Assembly: GCA_023213395.1 (NCBI GenBank)
Contig: CM041465.1
Span: 76,453,741-76,517,740, forward strand
Direction of reading: 5' to 3'
Source: Cycas panzhihuaensis
Lineage: Eukaryota > Cycadophyta
Length of the DNA stretch: 64,000 nucleotides
This document shows positions 24,454-36,467 of the stretch, piece by piece. A program made the position numbers and the translations under genes. The notes under the pieces are model-generated. The model had not been told where the DNA came from. It saw only the letters and a program-made list of their open reading frames with translations, and did no database searches. The stretch's first letter is position 1; the number at the start of each line of letters is the position of its first letter.

Positions 24454-24621
24454 CGAAATGAGCCTAAACTACCATTTTAAATTGTTTCCATTCCTCCCAA
24501 CCACGGGTTGAATGGCAATTTAAGATGGATTCTTACTCGAAATGAGCCTAAACTACCATTTTAAAGCTGTCCCCATCCTTCCCAACCACGGCGGGATGGC
24601 GGTTTAGATGGATTCTTCTCC
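24454..24621 (+). repeat. 84 bp tandem duplication just after pol, Element 3
   Basis: The block starting CGAAATGAGCCTAAACTACC occurs at 24454 and again at 24538. Elements 1 and 2 have it once, at 2399 and 35906. Confidence 0.75.
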
Positions 24622-25164
24622 GGTTTTGCTCCAGTTCCTCCGCGGAACTGCGTGCCGTGCTCTTGGGAACCCTGGTTATCCTACTTGGGCATTCCCCGAT
24701 TAGGATGGAGCGTTGGAGTGTCGTTACTCCCTCCGTGCTTGTTGCTTCCTTCGCATATTCTGCTATGCTCCCTCGTGGACGTGTATGTCGTCCTATCTTC
24801 TAACCTTACACCTCTCGATCGCCTCTACTTACGGTGGATGTGTGTGCTCCTGTTAGACATATGGACATACACGGAAGGAAACACATGCATTTTGCAATAA
24901 AATATTTACAACAAAAATCTACATATCTACACATTTACATTTCTACAACAAACAAATATTTACAACATACAAAACATTTACAACATATAAAAAATACTCA
25001 TTTACAAAATAAATCATACATGCTATCTCTACCACACATGATACACACCATTTCATGTCAAAAGTGGGGTTCCAATTACCCCGTATGTATATATATCAAA
25101 ACATGTCATAGTACATCGTGTATGTGGGAAGCGGGATCCTTGAGGGGAGTACAATCATGTGAGT
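24622..25164 (+). other. Element 3 spacer after pol
   Basis: No sense-strand gene. An AT-rich stretch with ACATTTACAAC-like words (24900-25010) precedes the C-terminal end of the antisense ORF. Confidence 0.5.
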
Positions 25165-26995
25165 CTACATATGACCCCACAGGCCGCGCTTTCCCGTCAA
25201 AATCATACATATGAATCTCCTAGCTACTACTGCTGCCCCGAGCCTGGGGTCCCATCTCGGCTGCGTGATCCCTCTCACAGGGACCCGCGTCCTGCGAGCT
25301 CCTCCACAGGCCTCACATGTTGCCGCCTCGCTCTCCTCATCCGTGGCGTCTCGGGTCGCTTGGCTGTATGGGTGTGTGTCGGCTCTGCTCGACCTCGAGA
25401 CCATCTGGGCCACCAGCTGGTCGTAGCGGACCTGGATGCGGTCCCTCTCGTCCCGTAGTCCCTCCTCGACGACTCTCGCTCGATCCTCCGACGCCTTAAG
25501 GCGCTCCTCTGGGGCTGAGGCGAGTCTTGATCGATGTCCCCTCCTGCTCCGCTCTGGCTCCCCGAAGCCTGGGCCTCTGCAGCCCAGAGGTCTCGCACCC
25601 TCACCAGTGGGGCGAATGCCTACGTGTAGGCTCCCCAGGCCTAAGCGCATCCTCTGCTGGATGGGCGGTTGCCCTCTGCGTAGACACGAGGAACAACTCC
25701 CTCACTGCGGCCTCAACCCACCTCTGCACCTCAGTACACACCGATACAACATCTGATGTGTCGGTGTGTATCCTCGATATGTATAAAATTAAATCAAATC
25801 AAAAGCTACATACAGATGTCAAGCGACTAAGGAGCAGTTGGGTCTCACTGCTTGGTGGCCAGGACCCTCTGCTTTCGGGCGACATCTCCCTCTCGGCTCC
25901 CGCCGGTGCACAGGTGCCTCATCCTCGGGTACATCCTCGCCTGCCTCGTCTCTAGCGAGGGGGCTCGACTCTCGCCCCTCGGGACCTCCTCACGATCGGG
26001 CACAGCCTCCGGTCCTGTAGCCACTGCCTCTGCGGCCCCTAATGGGCTTGCCCCTCTATAGCAACCGGATGGTCATGCGTACAGTATTTGTGGTGAGCAC
26101 TGCCTCTCCATGATGGTAGTGATGGGCAGCCCATCTCCCGTCGCCCGCTGTCATCGCCCCCATCATCATCATCATCGTCACTATCCTCGATGGGTGCTCC
26201 TCCCTCTGCTGGGTCATCGCTCGCCCACCTCCGCATACAGCATGGATGCGCCCGTAATGCAGCCGGGGTGAGGAGGTCGGCGATGTCAGCGTCGACAAGC
26301 CGGTGGACATGGTGGTCCTCGAGTCCTCGAATCGTCGCCACACAGTGGACCATCGGGGCCCACCTGTTATGGGGAATGGCCCCTGCAGGGAACCTTCTTA
26401 TAAAATAATCGAAGAACGACGCTTAACAGCGTCTTTGTAGGAGAATCCTCCTCTTTGATCCCACGATAGCGTCATTTGGCGGGCGACAGGTTCGCGCAAC
26501 CAAGGTCGCTGATCCATCCTCTCGTAGGCCTCGCCTTGCGTCATCCACCCATCCTCCGAGGATCTCCACAGTAGTTACATTTCAGGAGATCAGGAGCAGA
26601 ATGCACAACAAAATAAGCTTCCTCGCAGGAATCACGACAAAATCTTATGCGGAGGGAGCCCCCCTCATTGCCATCTAGCTCCCCAGTGAGGCCCAGGCGC
26701 CTCAGGTGTCTGTTTGCCTCATTACTAAGCGGTGCCCTCGATCTCAGGTCTCCCATCAAGCACCCCAAAATCACTTTGACATCCTCCCGGTAGCGGTGAC
26801 ATCCCTATCGAGGCAAGTGAAATACATGCCTCCTCCCATCCCAGTCTTGACCTATGTCCCTTTAGGAGTCTCCCCGATCCGTCTGTTGCAGGGGTCTTTA
26901 GGGCCTTATGCGGTAGCATCTCTTCGAGGCTGTCCTATCCTCCTCATCCACATCTCCAACATTTCGGGATGGGCATCTTAAGCGTTCGCGGTTAT
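25165..26995 (-). pseudogene. Element 3 antisense ORF with plant mobile domain
   Basis: Minus-strand reading from about 26995. The plant-mobile-domain signature EDVKVILGCLMGD lies near 26787-26749. An acidic segment (EDSDDDDDDGGDDSG) is near 26195-26150. The C-terminal part is charged and coiled-coil-like (EERLKASEDRARVVEEGL near 25515-25460) and runs to a stop near 25165. Homologous ORFs occupy the same position in Elements 1 and 2. The domain is also found in host MAIN/MAIL proteins and is repeatedly associated with transposons; the role here is unknown. Frameshifts are present. Confidence 0.72.
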
Positions 26996-28164
26996 CTCTG
27001 CATGGTAACTACCTGCAACCAGTCAAAAGTTAGTCTCCTAATAGTCATCTAGGCTCCTAACTACCCTATCAGTTGTCTTCTCTGATTTTTGGGGCTATTT
27101 GAGCCCCGTTCTTGTTTTCGACTTTACGCTGCGTCTGGCTCCAAACTTAGTGAGTAGCTAAGTTTGGGCGGGCCCATGGCGATCTTCTGCATACCACGGC
27201 AAAGATCGCGGTGCCGCGATCTTTCTTGATCTGCATGGCAACCTCTAAAAGGGGGTTTTTGGCCCCAGAAAGTCAAAATTTTTGTGGTGGACCCAAGTAG
27301 AACTCCACCGGGACGAGGCCAATGCCCGGGTCCAGCCTCTTCTTAGGGTCAAATTGGACTCCGAGAGGCCTCTAATCGCCCATAAGGGGCATGGAAAAGC
27401 ATTAAAATCAATTAAAAAGCAATAAATTTCAAATTGCGAAATGACGAAGGTTTCGTTAGATCCACTCACTGGGTCCGGCCTAACCGTCGCCATCTCGTCT
27501 CCCTGATCGTGATGATTGTCTCCTCACTCCGATCCAACGGTCGGATCGTCCTCGGTGTGCCTCTAAAGTCGGGTAGCGCTCCGCGTCGTAAGGGAAAGGC
27601 TCTGGTTTCGTACGAGAGCCGGTGAAAATGAATCCGGTTTTCATTGATTTTCCTTATATAGGCGGGGGCCCGTGAAATCGCTTCTTAGTTTTGGCCGTGT
27701 GATCGTTGGGGCCGTCTCGTCGCGTGATTACCTTTGCCTTGGCCACTGTCGCCCATTCGCTCCATGGATGCCCTTCGTTTTCCCTTGCGAAGGCATTTAT
27801 GGCGCCTCGTTAATGCGCTTTGGTGGGGCCTTTTGTGCCGTTTTGTGCTCCCGAGCATGCCCAAGTTTATACTTGTTTGGCTCGTTTCGCCGCTCTGAGC
27901 TCGTTTTTGCAGCCCTTTTTCGCTCCTGGGGCTCCCAAAAGAAATACTCCCGTGCAGGGGCATGTTTCTTCAAAACAACTTTAGGGGACTCCAGGCGCCT
28001 TTTTCTTGCTACTCTCGGTCGGTGCCACTGATGGCTTGCTCTCGTTCTCGGGTAACCTCGTTGCTAGGTCCTCCTACCCTTCGCGGCCTGCTTCGCGTTT
28101 CTTTATTCAGTCTTTGTGCTGCTTGCATTATTATTTATTGTTCACCAGAGTTCGGCATTCGGCC
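26996..28164. promoter_or_regulatory. Element 3 divergent spacer
   Basis: Same landmarks as in Element 1: palindrome CCAAACTTAG/CTAAGTTTGG (27141-27150 and 27158-27167, 7-base spacer) and TATATA (27655-27660) before GGCGGGGGCCC. No coding similarity is visible. Confidence 0.45.
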
Positions 28165-28605
28165 ATGTCTCTCCTCATTTTCACCGATGGTGGAAGTCGC
28201 GACAATCCCGGGCCTTCCGCCGCTGCGTGGATTCTTCGTAGTCCCTCCGGGCATGATTACATGCGTTCCGGGGTCTTTCTTCCCGAGGCTACCAATAACG
28301 AAGCCGAATACGGCGGTAGTTATTGAAGCCCTCTGCAAATGCCCTTCGTTTCCATTGCGGTCCTATTGTGATGTTCTGCGATTCTCAGGTCGTGTTGTCC
28401 CATCTCACCGAGTTTGCTCGGTCACGATGCCCTCATCGAGAACCCTCGCGTCTGCTTGAGTCCCTCTTGGCTTGTTTCTCATCGGTGGATATTGACATAT
28501 CCCGAGGCACCTCAATCTGCGGCGAAGCCCTCGTCGCCTCATCCTTGGCGTCGCCTTCCTCTCCTTGATGGCCCAGTGAGGCTTGCAGCCGCCGTGCCCA
28601 AGTCT
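28165..28605 (+). pseudogene. Element 3 second RNase H ORF
   Basis: The clearest N-terminus of the three copies. From an ATG at 28165 it reads MSLLIFTDGGSRDNPGPSAA, with the first catalytic Asp in FTDGG. PEATNNEAEYGG (catalytic Glu) is near 28283. A frameshift near 28316 precedes MFCDSQVVLSHLTEF (catalytic Asp, near 28371). The FTDGGSRxNPG start and NNEAEY box are hallmarks of bacterial/archaeal-type RNase HI, unlike the Ty3 RNase H fused to RT. The Met-initiated start right after the spacer favours a separate protein. Confidence 0.8.
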
Positions 28606-28920
28606 CTAGTTGCTGGTTAGTTAGATGTGCTTGCCCTATTTGCTGGATGCCCTCCCACTTCATATTGCACCTTAGTAGCAGGGGCATCCGTTCTTCTTAC
28701 TTACTTGATTTCAGATTCGATGTTTAGGCGGCGTGGCGGCCCTACGGTGTCCTCGTCTCTGTCGCCCCGCCAGCCCGCAGCGTTCGCCACGACACTTGCC
28801 TCGCCCTTGGACCCGCGTCTTTGTTCTTTATTGTTTATATATATGCATGTGCTACTCATGTTTTGGTTGGCATTCGCCATCACATTCGCTCCGGCGGTGA
28901 GGCTCTGTTGCGCGAGGCGA
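28606..28920 (+). other. Element 3 3' untranslated spacer
   Basis: About 315 bp to the 3' LTR. It ends GGCGGTGAGGCTCTG...GCGAGGCGA. A clean polypurine tract like that in Element 1 is not seen. Confidence 0.45.
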
Positions 28921-31377
28921 TGTTCCAGTATTGGGAATGGACTCGCGACACATCGACAGGTGGGTGCAGGTATATGCTCCTACTTTGCTTGCTTATGATT
29001 GCTGAAGTAATTTAGAATGGTTTAATTGACATATGCCTGCCTCCATGCATTTGTTGCTTATTCATAATGCATATGCACAGCGGCACCTCTTAGCCTATGG
29101 CGACTCACGGCGGGGGCATTCATCGTGAATCACGACACCCGTATGGCATACAACCACTCCGCAGCGTCTCCATGGTCTTCGGGATGCTTGTGCCCGGCTG
29201 TTTATTAAATGTTACCGCATACTACTTATGTTGCAAACCCTTCCTAAGCCGGTTTAACCCTTAGTTAGGGCTCTTTGTATTGTTGAGTACTTGCCCATGG
29301 CCTAAACCTGCTCTTAATTAATGTATTCTGAGTTTAGCCTATGGTTTTACCTTAAAAACCTGATTTTCTACATTATTTTCTCTTTTTTTTGATTTTAGGG
29401 TTTGTTTGCGGTAAACTAAAGCGATGCGCGGGTTCAGTGATGCCGCGAAGTTTACATGCCCATGGCACTGTTAAAATTAAAAAAAAAAAGAAACCTGCGG
29501 CGGTGGCGCGATTTTTCGTGAGCTGGCGTGGCTCTCAACAGTTGGGCGCGGGGCCCCAGCGTTCACTTAGTTCACTCGAGACATAAAACCTTTTTTCATT
29601 CATTTGATATCCATGACATGATTTTCAAGTTCTTTAGAGCACTTTCTTCACAAAGAGACAAAGAACATAAGCGGTGATAAGAGACATCCATCTCGGTGTG
29701 GGGCAGGTACCAAAGGCTGCAATTGATGGAGTTGCGGGGCCATTCTTTGCCCCTCACAGACTCCATTACAAGCACTCTTCCTCCCATACATACTCAAGGC
29801 TTTCAAGATGATTTCTCACCAAGAAAGACCATTGCAAAGAGCCATTTCCAAGCTTTGGACTTGCATGAGGCTCTACTACCTTATTATCTTGCAAGGGGCC
29901 TGCAGCAACACCTCATAGGCATTGGTTGGACATTGCTCCAAGTTTCCAAGGACCTACATGCTCTCATTTCTCACCATTGGAGGTATTTAGTGCCCCTTGT
30001 TAAGTGTTTTTTTTTGCTTATTTTTTCATTGTTTACTTGCAAATCTTTCCCTCTCTTTGTGCATGTATTTCTTTGAGTTTCCCTTGATCATTTGATGCAA
30101 ATAACCATAGCGATTGTGGCCTATTGGAGTGTTGCCCTAGGCTAGGCCTAGTTTCTCACTTTTCCCTAAACTCATCCTTTTCCTCCAACCTTTCTCTTTC
30201 GCCATTTCTTGGGCTAGCCGGCATAAAGGGTTACGAGGGTTTGAGGAGATAGGCGGTTAGTCCCCAGTCTTGATCCTACTCCCGAAGGATTAGTCCCTTA
30301 TCCTCTCCCCTTTATCTGCCTTGCTTCAGGAGCAGGGGCTAGAAAGCTTTAGAGTCGGTTTGAGTACCGTTTAGCATAGGCTATCCCATTGCTACATGAC
30401 CCATCTGTTACATGCTATGCTTCCTATACCATGGAGACCTCTGCGTGGGTGAGTTAGCCATCCAGGGGCTACACTCGTCCCATCTCGGTGCGTTAAGTGG
30501 TGTATGGCGATTGGATATGTGTCATGTGACTTCGTTTTCTTTTCGTTACATGTTAGCGCTTGACTATACCTTCCTAGCTTAGTTTATTTCATTTGCAATA
30601 TATATATATATCTTAGGTATCTCGTAGCCTCTCTCTCGAGAGGAGGTATTACTGTTTGATTGTTAGCGAGTGTTGAACGAAGGCGCATAAGGTCGACCCA
30701 TTGCGGTCGGCGCTTGCGATGCAGCTCCCCGCCGTTTATGTTGCTTTGAGTTTCACTTCATTATTCGGTTTAGTTGGTCTTCGTTTGCTTTCGGGGAGGT
30801 AAGTGAACCCCTTTCTGCTTTCAGCGAAGCGTCGTTATCACGAGGGAGGGCGAGGAGAAAGTGCAGCAGTGGAGGAAACTGCGTCTACGCCCCAAGCGGA
30901 TCGGTGTATTTCCGCGTGCCTTTCATACTCTCTTTTGTGCTCTTCGTTTCTTGCATTTATTTTGGTAGTTAAAGGAACATAAGAAAAGGAGAAAGAAAGA
31001 ATCATTTACTACGCTTGCTTTTCTTGTACATTTTGCTTTACTCGTACTTTTTACTATACCTCGCTGCCGTAGTATTAGAAGACCCATTTGCTTGCCCCTT
31101 AGCATTTACACCATACCTTTTCCGCGTTTGGTTGGTTGCCCCTCATCGCCTTCTCATTGCCTTGAAAGCCGCGGCGTCGAGTTCCTTTCCCTTCCGACCA
31201 TCCGAAGGTAGGAGGTCTCGCCTTCTGCGGCCACACAAGCAACCGGGCACCTTGCGATCCGTGCCGCTCCGTGCCACGGGCGCCTGCAGTATGATCCTCG
31301 CTTTCTAGCTTGCTTAACATAGTGTTTCCTTACCCTTCCTTGCTAGGCGTTGGGTCATTGCCTTGCGGCCGGAAACC
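28921..31377 (+). repeat. Element 3 3' LTR
   Basis: Starts TGTTCCAGTATTGGG and pairs with 12916-15444. 29770-30225 is nearly identical to the 5' LTR, but 30235-30910 has many single-base losses. The splice donor GT is at 30799. The end at 31377 is inferred from the imperfect target duplication that follows. Confidence 0.8.
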
Positions 31378-31382
31378 CGGCA

Positions 31383-31950
31383 TCCTAAGGATGCCCTCGG
31401 CCTTGATTCTTCTCCCAAACGGGCCTCAAGGCCTAATTTGGATCAGCTAATTCACAAGGATCCATTCCCTAAATATGGGGAACGCGATCGCAACACCCAA
31501 ACCAAGAACAACTGTAATCGGGGAAGATCGCCTGATCCCCGTCCTTCCCGCGACAAAGGGAAAGGTGCTCGGAACTCGTCTTCCTCCTCTCGTTCTCCTA
31601 GCCGTCGCACCCTGTCGCCTTCACGACCTCAGAATAGGGGGAAGAAGGTGATCCAGTTGCTTGAAGCAACTCCCACTTTTGCCCTTACGCGATCTCAAGT
31701 CGAGAGGCGGCGGGAGCTTCTTGTCATGCTCCTTGACCCTCTTGGGAGACCCTTCCTTGAGTCCCTCTCTTTCCCAAGGCTATTCACATGCGGGGGTCGT
31801 TACAATTCTGAAGGGCACTTGCCCAACCTCTGGGAAGGTAAGCCCTTCTCAATCGTGGACAAGCTTCATATGGTCGGCTGCGGGAATGTCCTTGATGGGC
31901 GTTCGAGGAGTTGCCACGGCGGCGGGCCCTCTTCTTGGAATCTTTAGGGT
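31383..31950 (+). pseudogene. Element 2 gag, 3' part (resumes after Element 3)
   Basis: Continues the gag broken at 12915: HPKDALGLDSSPKRASRPNL, then a basic Arg/Ser-rich region (KGKGARNSSSSSRSPSRRT, near 31555-31611), a nucleic-acid-binding type of composition. Element 3 gag has the same NLDQxIH block at 17560-17580. Confidence 0.7.
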
Positions 31951-32039
31951 CAGTGATGCTTTGTCACGCCTTGGGTGTCGCCCAGGTAGTGGACTGTTAT
32001 CTCATTTCATCTAAAGATCTTCCTCCCTGGAGTGAAAGG

Positions 32040-35000
32040 CGTCGGTGGAACTTCAGATTCACCATCCGATCGTCGCTGATTGTACTCTTGACTGTTATCG
32101 ACAATGGCTCTTAAAATCAGCGCCATGCCCTTCGTGTCATGCGAGCTTGGTATCTCCACCTTGGAACCCGGTTCCTGGCGATGCCAAGGTTAAGGCGATA
32201 GCGAGAAGACCCCTTTGGGATGCATTGCGATTCGCTCACCCTTGAGGAAGCGAACCGTTCTTCTGCAGCGTTGTAGTCCTCGGCGTCGGCGTGGATTACA
32301 ACCTCCTCTAGGTCGTCCATGGCTCGATCAAATGGGGTAGTGTGCTCGGCTCTTTGGGGACAACTCAAATTCGTCCATGGCGGATGAATGAGAGTGATTC
32401 CCGAATGCCGTTACCAAACAAACCCGTTACGATTCGGCAAACCAAGGTTCATCTACTCATGCCTCGGCTTGCTCTATTGGTATACCTAACCCATCCGAAG
32501 AAGATCCCGTATCTTCTCCTCCTAGTCTCACGCGATTTTCTCCTATTGGCGTTGGGAGTTACGGGTACCTTGCTTCGTTTAGTGATGATGAGTCACTCGA
32601 CGAAGATGAGGATTGTCTTTACCCCGTCTCTTTCCTCCGCGCCAGTAGGTCGCACCTACTTTGTTCTAGATCCCCATCTAGAACCTCTCTCGTTAGTGAG
32701 GCTATCCCCTCGTGCGTGTCACATGCCATCGCCCATGTTAACCCTCGCCAGTTCTTCTTTTTCATTACCCCCCGTAGGTAATGGTTTTGAGGAATTACCT
32801 TTTGCTCCTTCCGAGGAGCATCTTCCTGGTTTTCCTTTAGATTTTACATGAGGAAGTTGAGCAACTTGCGGCGACTATCACGGTCCGTTGCCCTTACTCC
32901 CTCTAGTGCTTCTTCTACTCGAGTAAGGTCATCCATGGAGTGGATTATTTCGAGGATAATGAAGCCACAGCGAGCATCTAGCGGGCCTTGCGCTAACTTG
33001 CCTTTTGGTCACCAGTCTTAGTCATCGAGAAGATCCTTGCGATCGGATCCACGATTGCCGTCCGATCCGTCTCTATTCCTCCTCCTCCCATTGATCTTGC
33101 CCTCTCCACTTGAGGAGGGCAATGCCATGTGCATGGGGCAACTCAAGACATAGTCTTGGCCGGGTAAGGTCATTAAGGTTGGGTTGGAATGTTCCCACGA
33201 TGAGATAAGGAGTACTCATACATTCCGAGTTAGAGACATTTTGCGTGGGATTATCGCGACATGAAGGAATTGATCCCTTGATTGTCACTCATAACCTCAC
33301 CACCCTTCACAGCACCATACATGCGCGAAGCAATGTCCCCTTCACCTCAAGCTCTCGCCCAGGTCGAGATGGAGGTCGAGAAGCTTACGGACCTTGGGCT
33401 CATTACTTCTATTGATTACCCTAAATGGGTCTCCAACATTGTTCAGATTCTAAAAGAATGGGGCAATCCAGGTATGTCCGTCGACTTTCACGATATTAAC
33501 AACGCTTGTCTAAGGACAATTTTATTACCCTTCCTCGATCAAATCATTGATCGCACCGCTGGATTCGGAGTGATGTCACTAATGGACGGCTTCTCTGGTT
33601 ATAACCAAATTCAAATTTCTCCCGAAGACCGCCATAAGACGGCCTTCACTACTCCCTGGGGCACCTTCGCCTATAAGGCGATGCCCTTTGGCCTTAATAA
33701 TGCAGGTGCTACTTCCCAAAGAGCCATGCATTTTATCTTCCATGACCTCATCAACGACACATTGGAGGTCTTCATGGATGATATGATGGGTCTCTCCCGC
33801 GTGAGGGCTCATCACCCTTCCAACTTGCATGCCATCTTCTCACGATGCCGCGAGTATCATGGCAGTCTTAATCCGCTCAAATGTGTGTTTGCCATTACCT
33901 CGGGTAAACTCCTCAGATTCCTTGTATCCAAACGAGGAATTCAGATTGACCCTAACAAAGTCAGAGCGATCCTTGACATGCCACCACCTAGAAGTCAATG
34001 ACAGATTAAGTCGTTTCTAGGCAGGCTCGGTTTCCTTAGGTGCTTCTTAGTCGATTTCGCTGTGAGCGCTAAACCCCTCACGAACCTATTGAAGAAGGGG
34101 CTCCTTTTGCACAGTGCGACAAGACCCAAAAGGCCTTGAAGGCTCGAGGAAGCCACGGCCCAGCTCTACGTTGGCGCCTCACTTGGATTCGATGGCGCTT
34201 CATCTTGTATACCTCAGCGACTAACGAATCCTTGGGCGCTATGCTTGCTCAGGAGGATGAATCGAGGCGAGAGGCTATATATTTCATCGATCACACTCTC
34301 GTGGGCTGTGAGCTTAATTATTCCCTAGGAAGGGTGACTCTCCTTGGTCCATGCGACCAAGAAGTTTAGACACTACTTGCTCGGCAACACCACCTGGTGA
34401 TCGTTCAATCGATCCCTTGCGATGCTTACTAACTCGCTCGGTTGTGGTGGGGGTTTGGTCGTTGAATTTGTCCTACTCTAAATTGACCTCCACATCGTCA
34501 GCGGAAATCAAAGAAGGGAATGATAATGGTAGAGCAACTTGTGGACTCCTATCCCTAACTCCTTGATACTCCGTTGATGACTCTCTCCCGATGAGTCTAT
34601 CACGGCGATTGAGGGAGCTTCTCTGATCCACTCATCGACGATGAGTGGTGCGGCAACTATAGTGCGGTATCTTACGGTGACATTACAGCCTCAACACTAG
34701 TAGTAAAGTTAGATCTCGTATCCGGACTTACGCTGGCAATACCTCCTCGTGAGCGGTATTGTGCAAGAAGGTACCGATGGGATCCTCCTCCCTGCGTCAC
34801 TCTTGTAGAAGGCGACGGTGCTTGAATGCCACCACGGCATTTGTGGAGGTCACTTTGAGGGCGATCTATGGCTCAGAGGATCCTCCGCATGGGCTATTTT
34901 TGGCCATCCCTCTTTAGGGACGCTCACACCTTTGCTCTGAAATGTTAGCGATGTCAGGAACATGCCAACATTTACCATGTGCCCTCCGAGGCCTTGCATC

Positions 35001-35875
35001 CTATCGTTTCACCATGGCCTTTCGCTCAGTGGGGACTAGATCTCATTGGGGCGATCTCCCCACCTTCGTCGTTGCAGCACAAGTTTATCTTGACTGCCAC
35101 GAAGTATTTCACCAAATGGGCGGAGGCCATTCCCTTGATCACTACTCCTGGCAAAATGATTGCCACATTCATTTATCAGCATATCATTTTACATTTGAAA
35201 TTCGGACGTCTAATCGCGAAACAGCGGAACTCTTTTTTGTAACAAGGAGGTGGATGAGCTTTGCGAGAAGTTCAAAATTTCTCATAAGACTTCATCCCCT
35301 TACTACCCTCATGCAAATGGCCAAGTAGAGTCTTTCAATAAAACTCTTGTTAGCATCCTCAAGAAAATCGTTGCTCAATCCCAAAGGGATTGGCACCTTC
35401 AGTTGCCCTCTGCCTTGTGGGCTTATCGTACCTCTATCCAGATTACCTTGCAGGAATGACCCGTTCTCCACAGGTCTCTGATGCGGCAGTACTCCCGCTG
35501 GAGGTTGAGATTCCTTCCTTACGAATCTCTCTTCGAGGTTTCATCGACGAAGAGTCGATCCATCAGGCTCGCCTACTGGACCTCGAAGCTTTGGATGAGA
35601 GACGCTTAGCCACCTATCAGGCTAACCTAGCATCCAAAGCCCACTCACAAAGGGCCTACGATAAATGTCTTTGTCCTCGCCCTTTGTTTCCTGGGGACTA
35701 TGTCCTCAAGCTCAAATATCTCCATGACCGTTTGACTAAGTTCAAACCCCGATGGGTTGGCCCTTTCGTCATTATCGAATCCCTTGATAATGGTGCCTAC
35801 AGGATAGCCACCCTAGAAGGGCTCGAATTTGAGAAAGCTGTTAATGGGAAGTTCCTTAAGAAGTTTTATGCGTGA
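32040..35875 (+). pseudogene. Element 2 pol: protease remnant, RT, RNase H, integrase
   Basis: A protease remnant lies near 32090-32330 (TVIDNGS near 32092). An acidic linker follows (FSDDESLDEDED near 32577). RT is the best preserved of the three (about 33340-34000): EKLTDLGLITSIDYPKWVSN near 33379, SLMDGFSGYNQIQISPEDR near 33573, and FMDDMM near 33772 in place of the usual YxDD. Ty3-type RNase H lies at about 34180-34520. Integrase spans about 34770-35875: GLDLIGAISPPSS near 35035, SPYYPHANGQVESFNK near 35296, FKPRWVGPFVIIESLDNGAY near 35741, stop at 35875. RNase H and the front of integrase (34100-34900) carry many small indels compared with Element 1. Confidence 0.87.
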
Positions 35876-36467
35876 TTTCTTGGCGATCCCTTAGCCCGCT
35901 CAAAATGAGCCTAAACTACCATCTTAGGTTGTCCCCATTCTTCCCAACCATGGGTAGAATGACAATTTAAGGTGGATCCTGCTTCGTATTTCCGGTTCCT
36001 TCCGCGGAGCTCGTGTTCCCGTATCCTCTCAGGAACCCTCGTCGTCTTGCTTGGGCATTCCCCAATCAGGAGGACAGTCAGGGGCATCGTCGCCCCTCTT
36101 ACCTGTCCGTTGTTTCGTTCGCATATTCCGCTATGCTCTTCCGTAGACGTGTATGCCACCCTACTCCCTAACCTCACACTTTTATGTCGTCCCACTCATG
36201 GCGTGTGTGTGTGCTCCTGTTAGGCGTGTGGTCATACATAGAAGGAAACGTATATCTACAACAAATATCTACAACATAAAACATCCACCATATAACATCT
36301 ACAACGCACAAAATAATCATACATGTCATCCATATGATACACTATACACAGCATCTCATATCCAAATGGGGTTTCAATCACCCCATGCATACACATATAT
36401 ACACATCCAAAATATGTCACATCATACATCACAGGAATGGTGTCCTTGTAGAAGTACAATCATATGG
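35876..36467 (+). other. Element 2 spacer after pol
   Basis: Starts with the conserved AAATGAGCCTAAACTACC block (35906). No gene is seen. It lacks the TA expansion found in Element 1. Confidence 0.5.

Larger units (their letters stand above)
12916..31377 (+). mobile_element. Element 3: Tat-like Ty3/gypsy retrotransposon nested in Element 2 gag
   Basis: LTRs of about 2.5 kb (12916 to about 15444; 28921 to about 31377) enclose gag (given twice around an N gap), protease, RT, RNase H, integrase, antisense plant-mobile-domain ORF and second RNase H. Its LTR body is clearly different from that of Elements 1 and 2 although the layout is the same, so it is a sister subfamily. Parts of its two LTRs are about 98% identical (13790-13990 against 29770-29995), making it the youngest gypsy insertion here. 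The exact 3' end is uncertain by about 20 bp. Confidence 0.87.
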
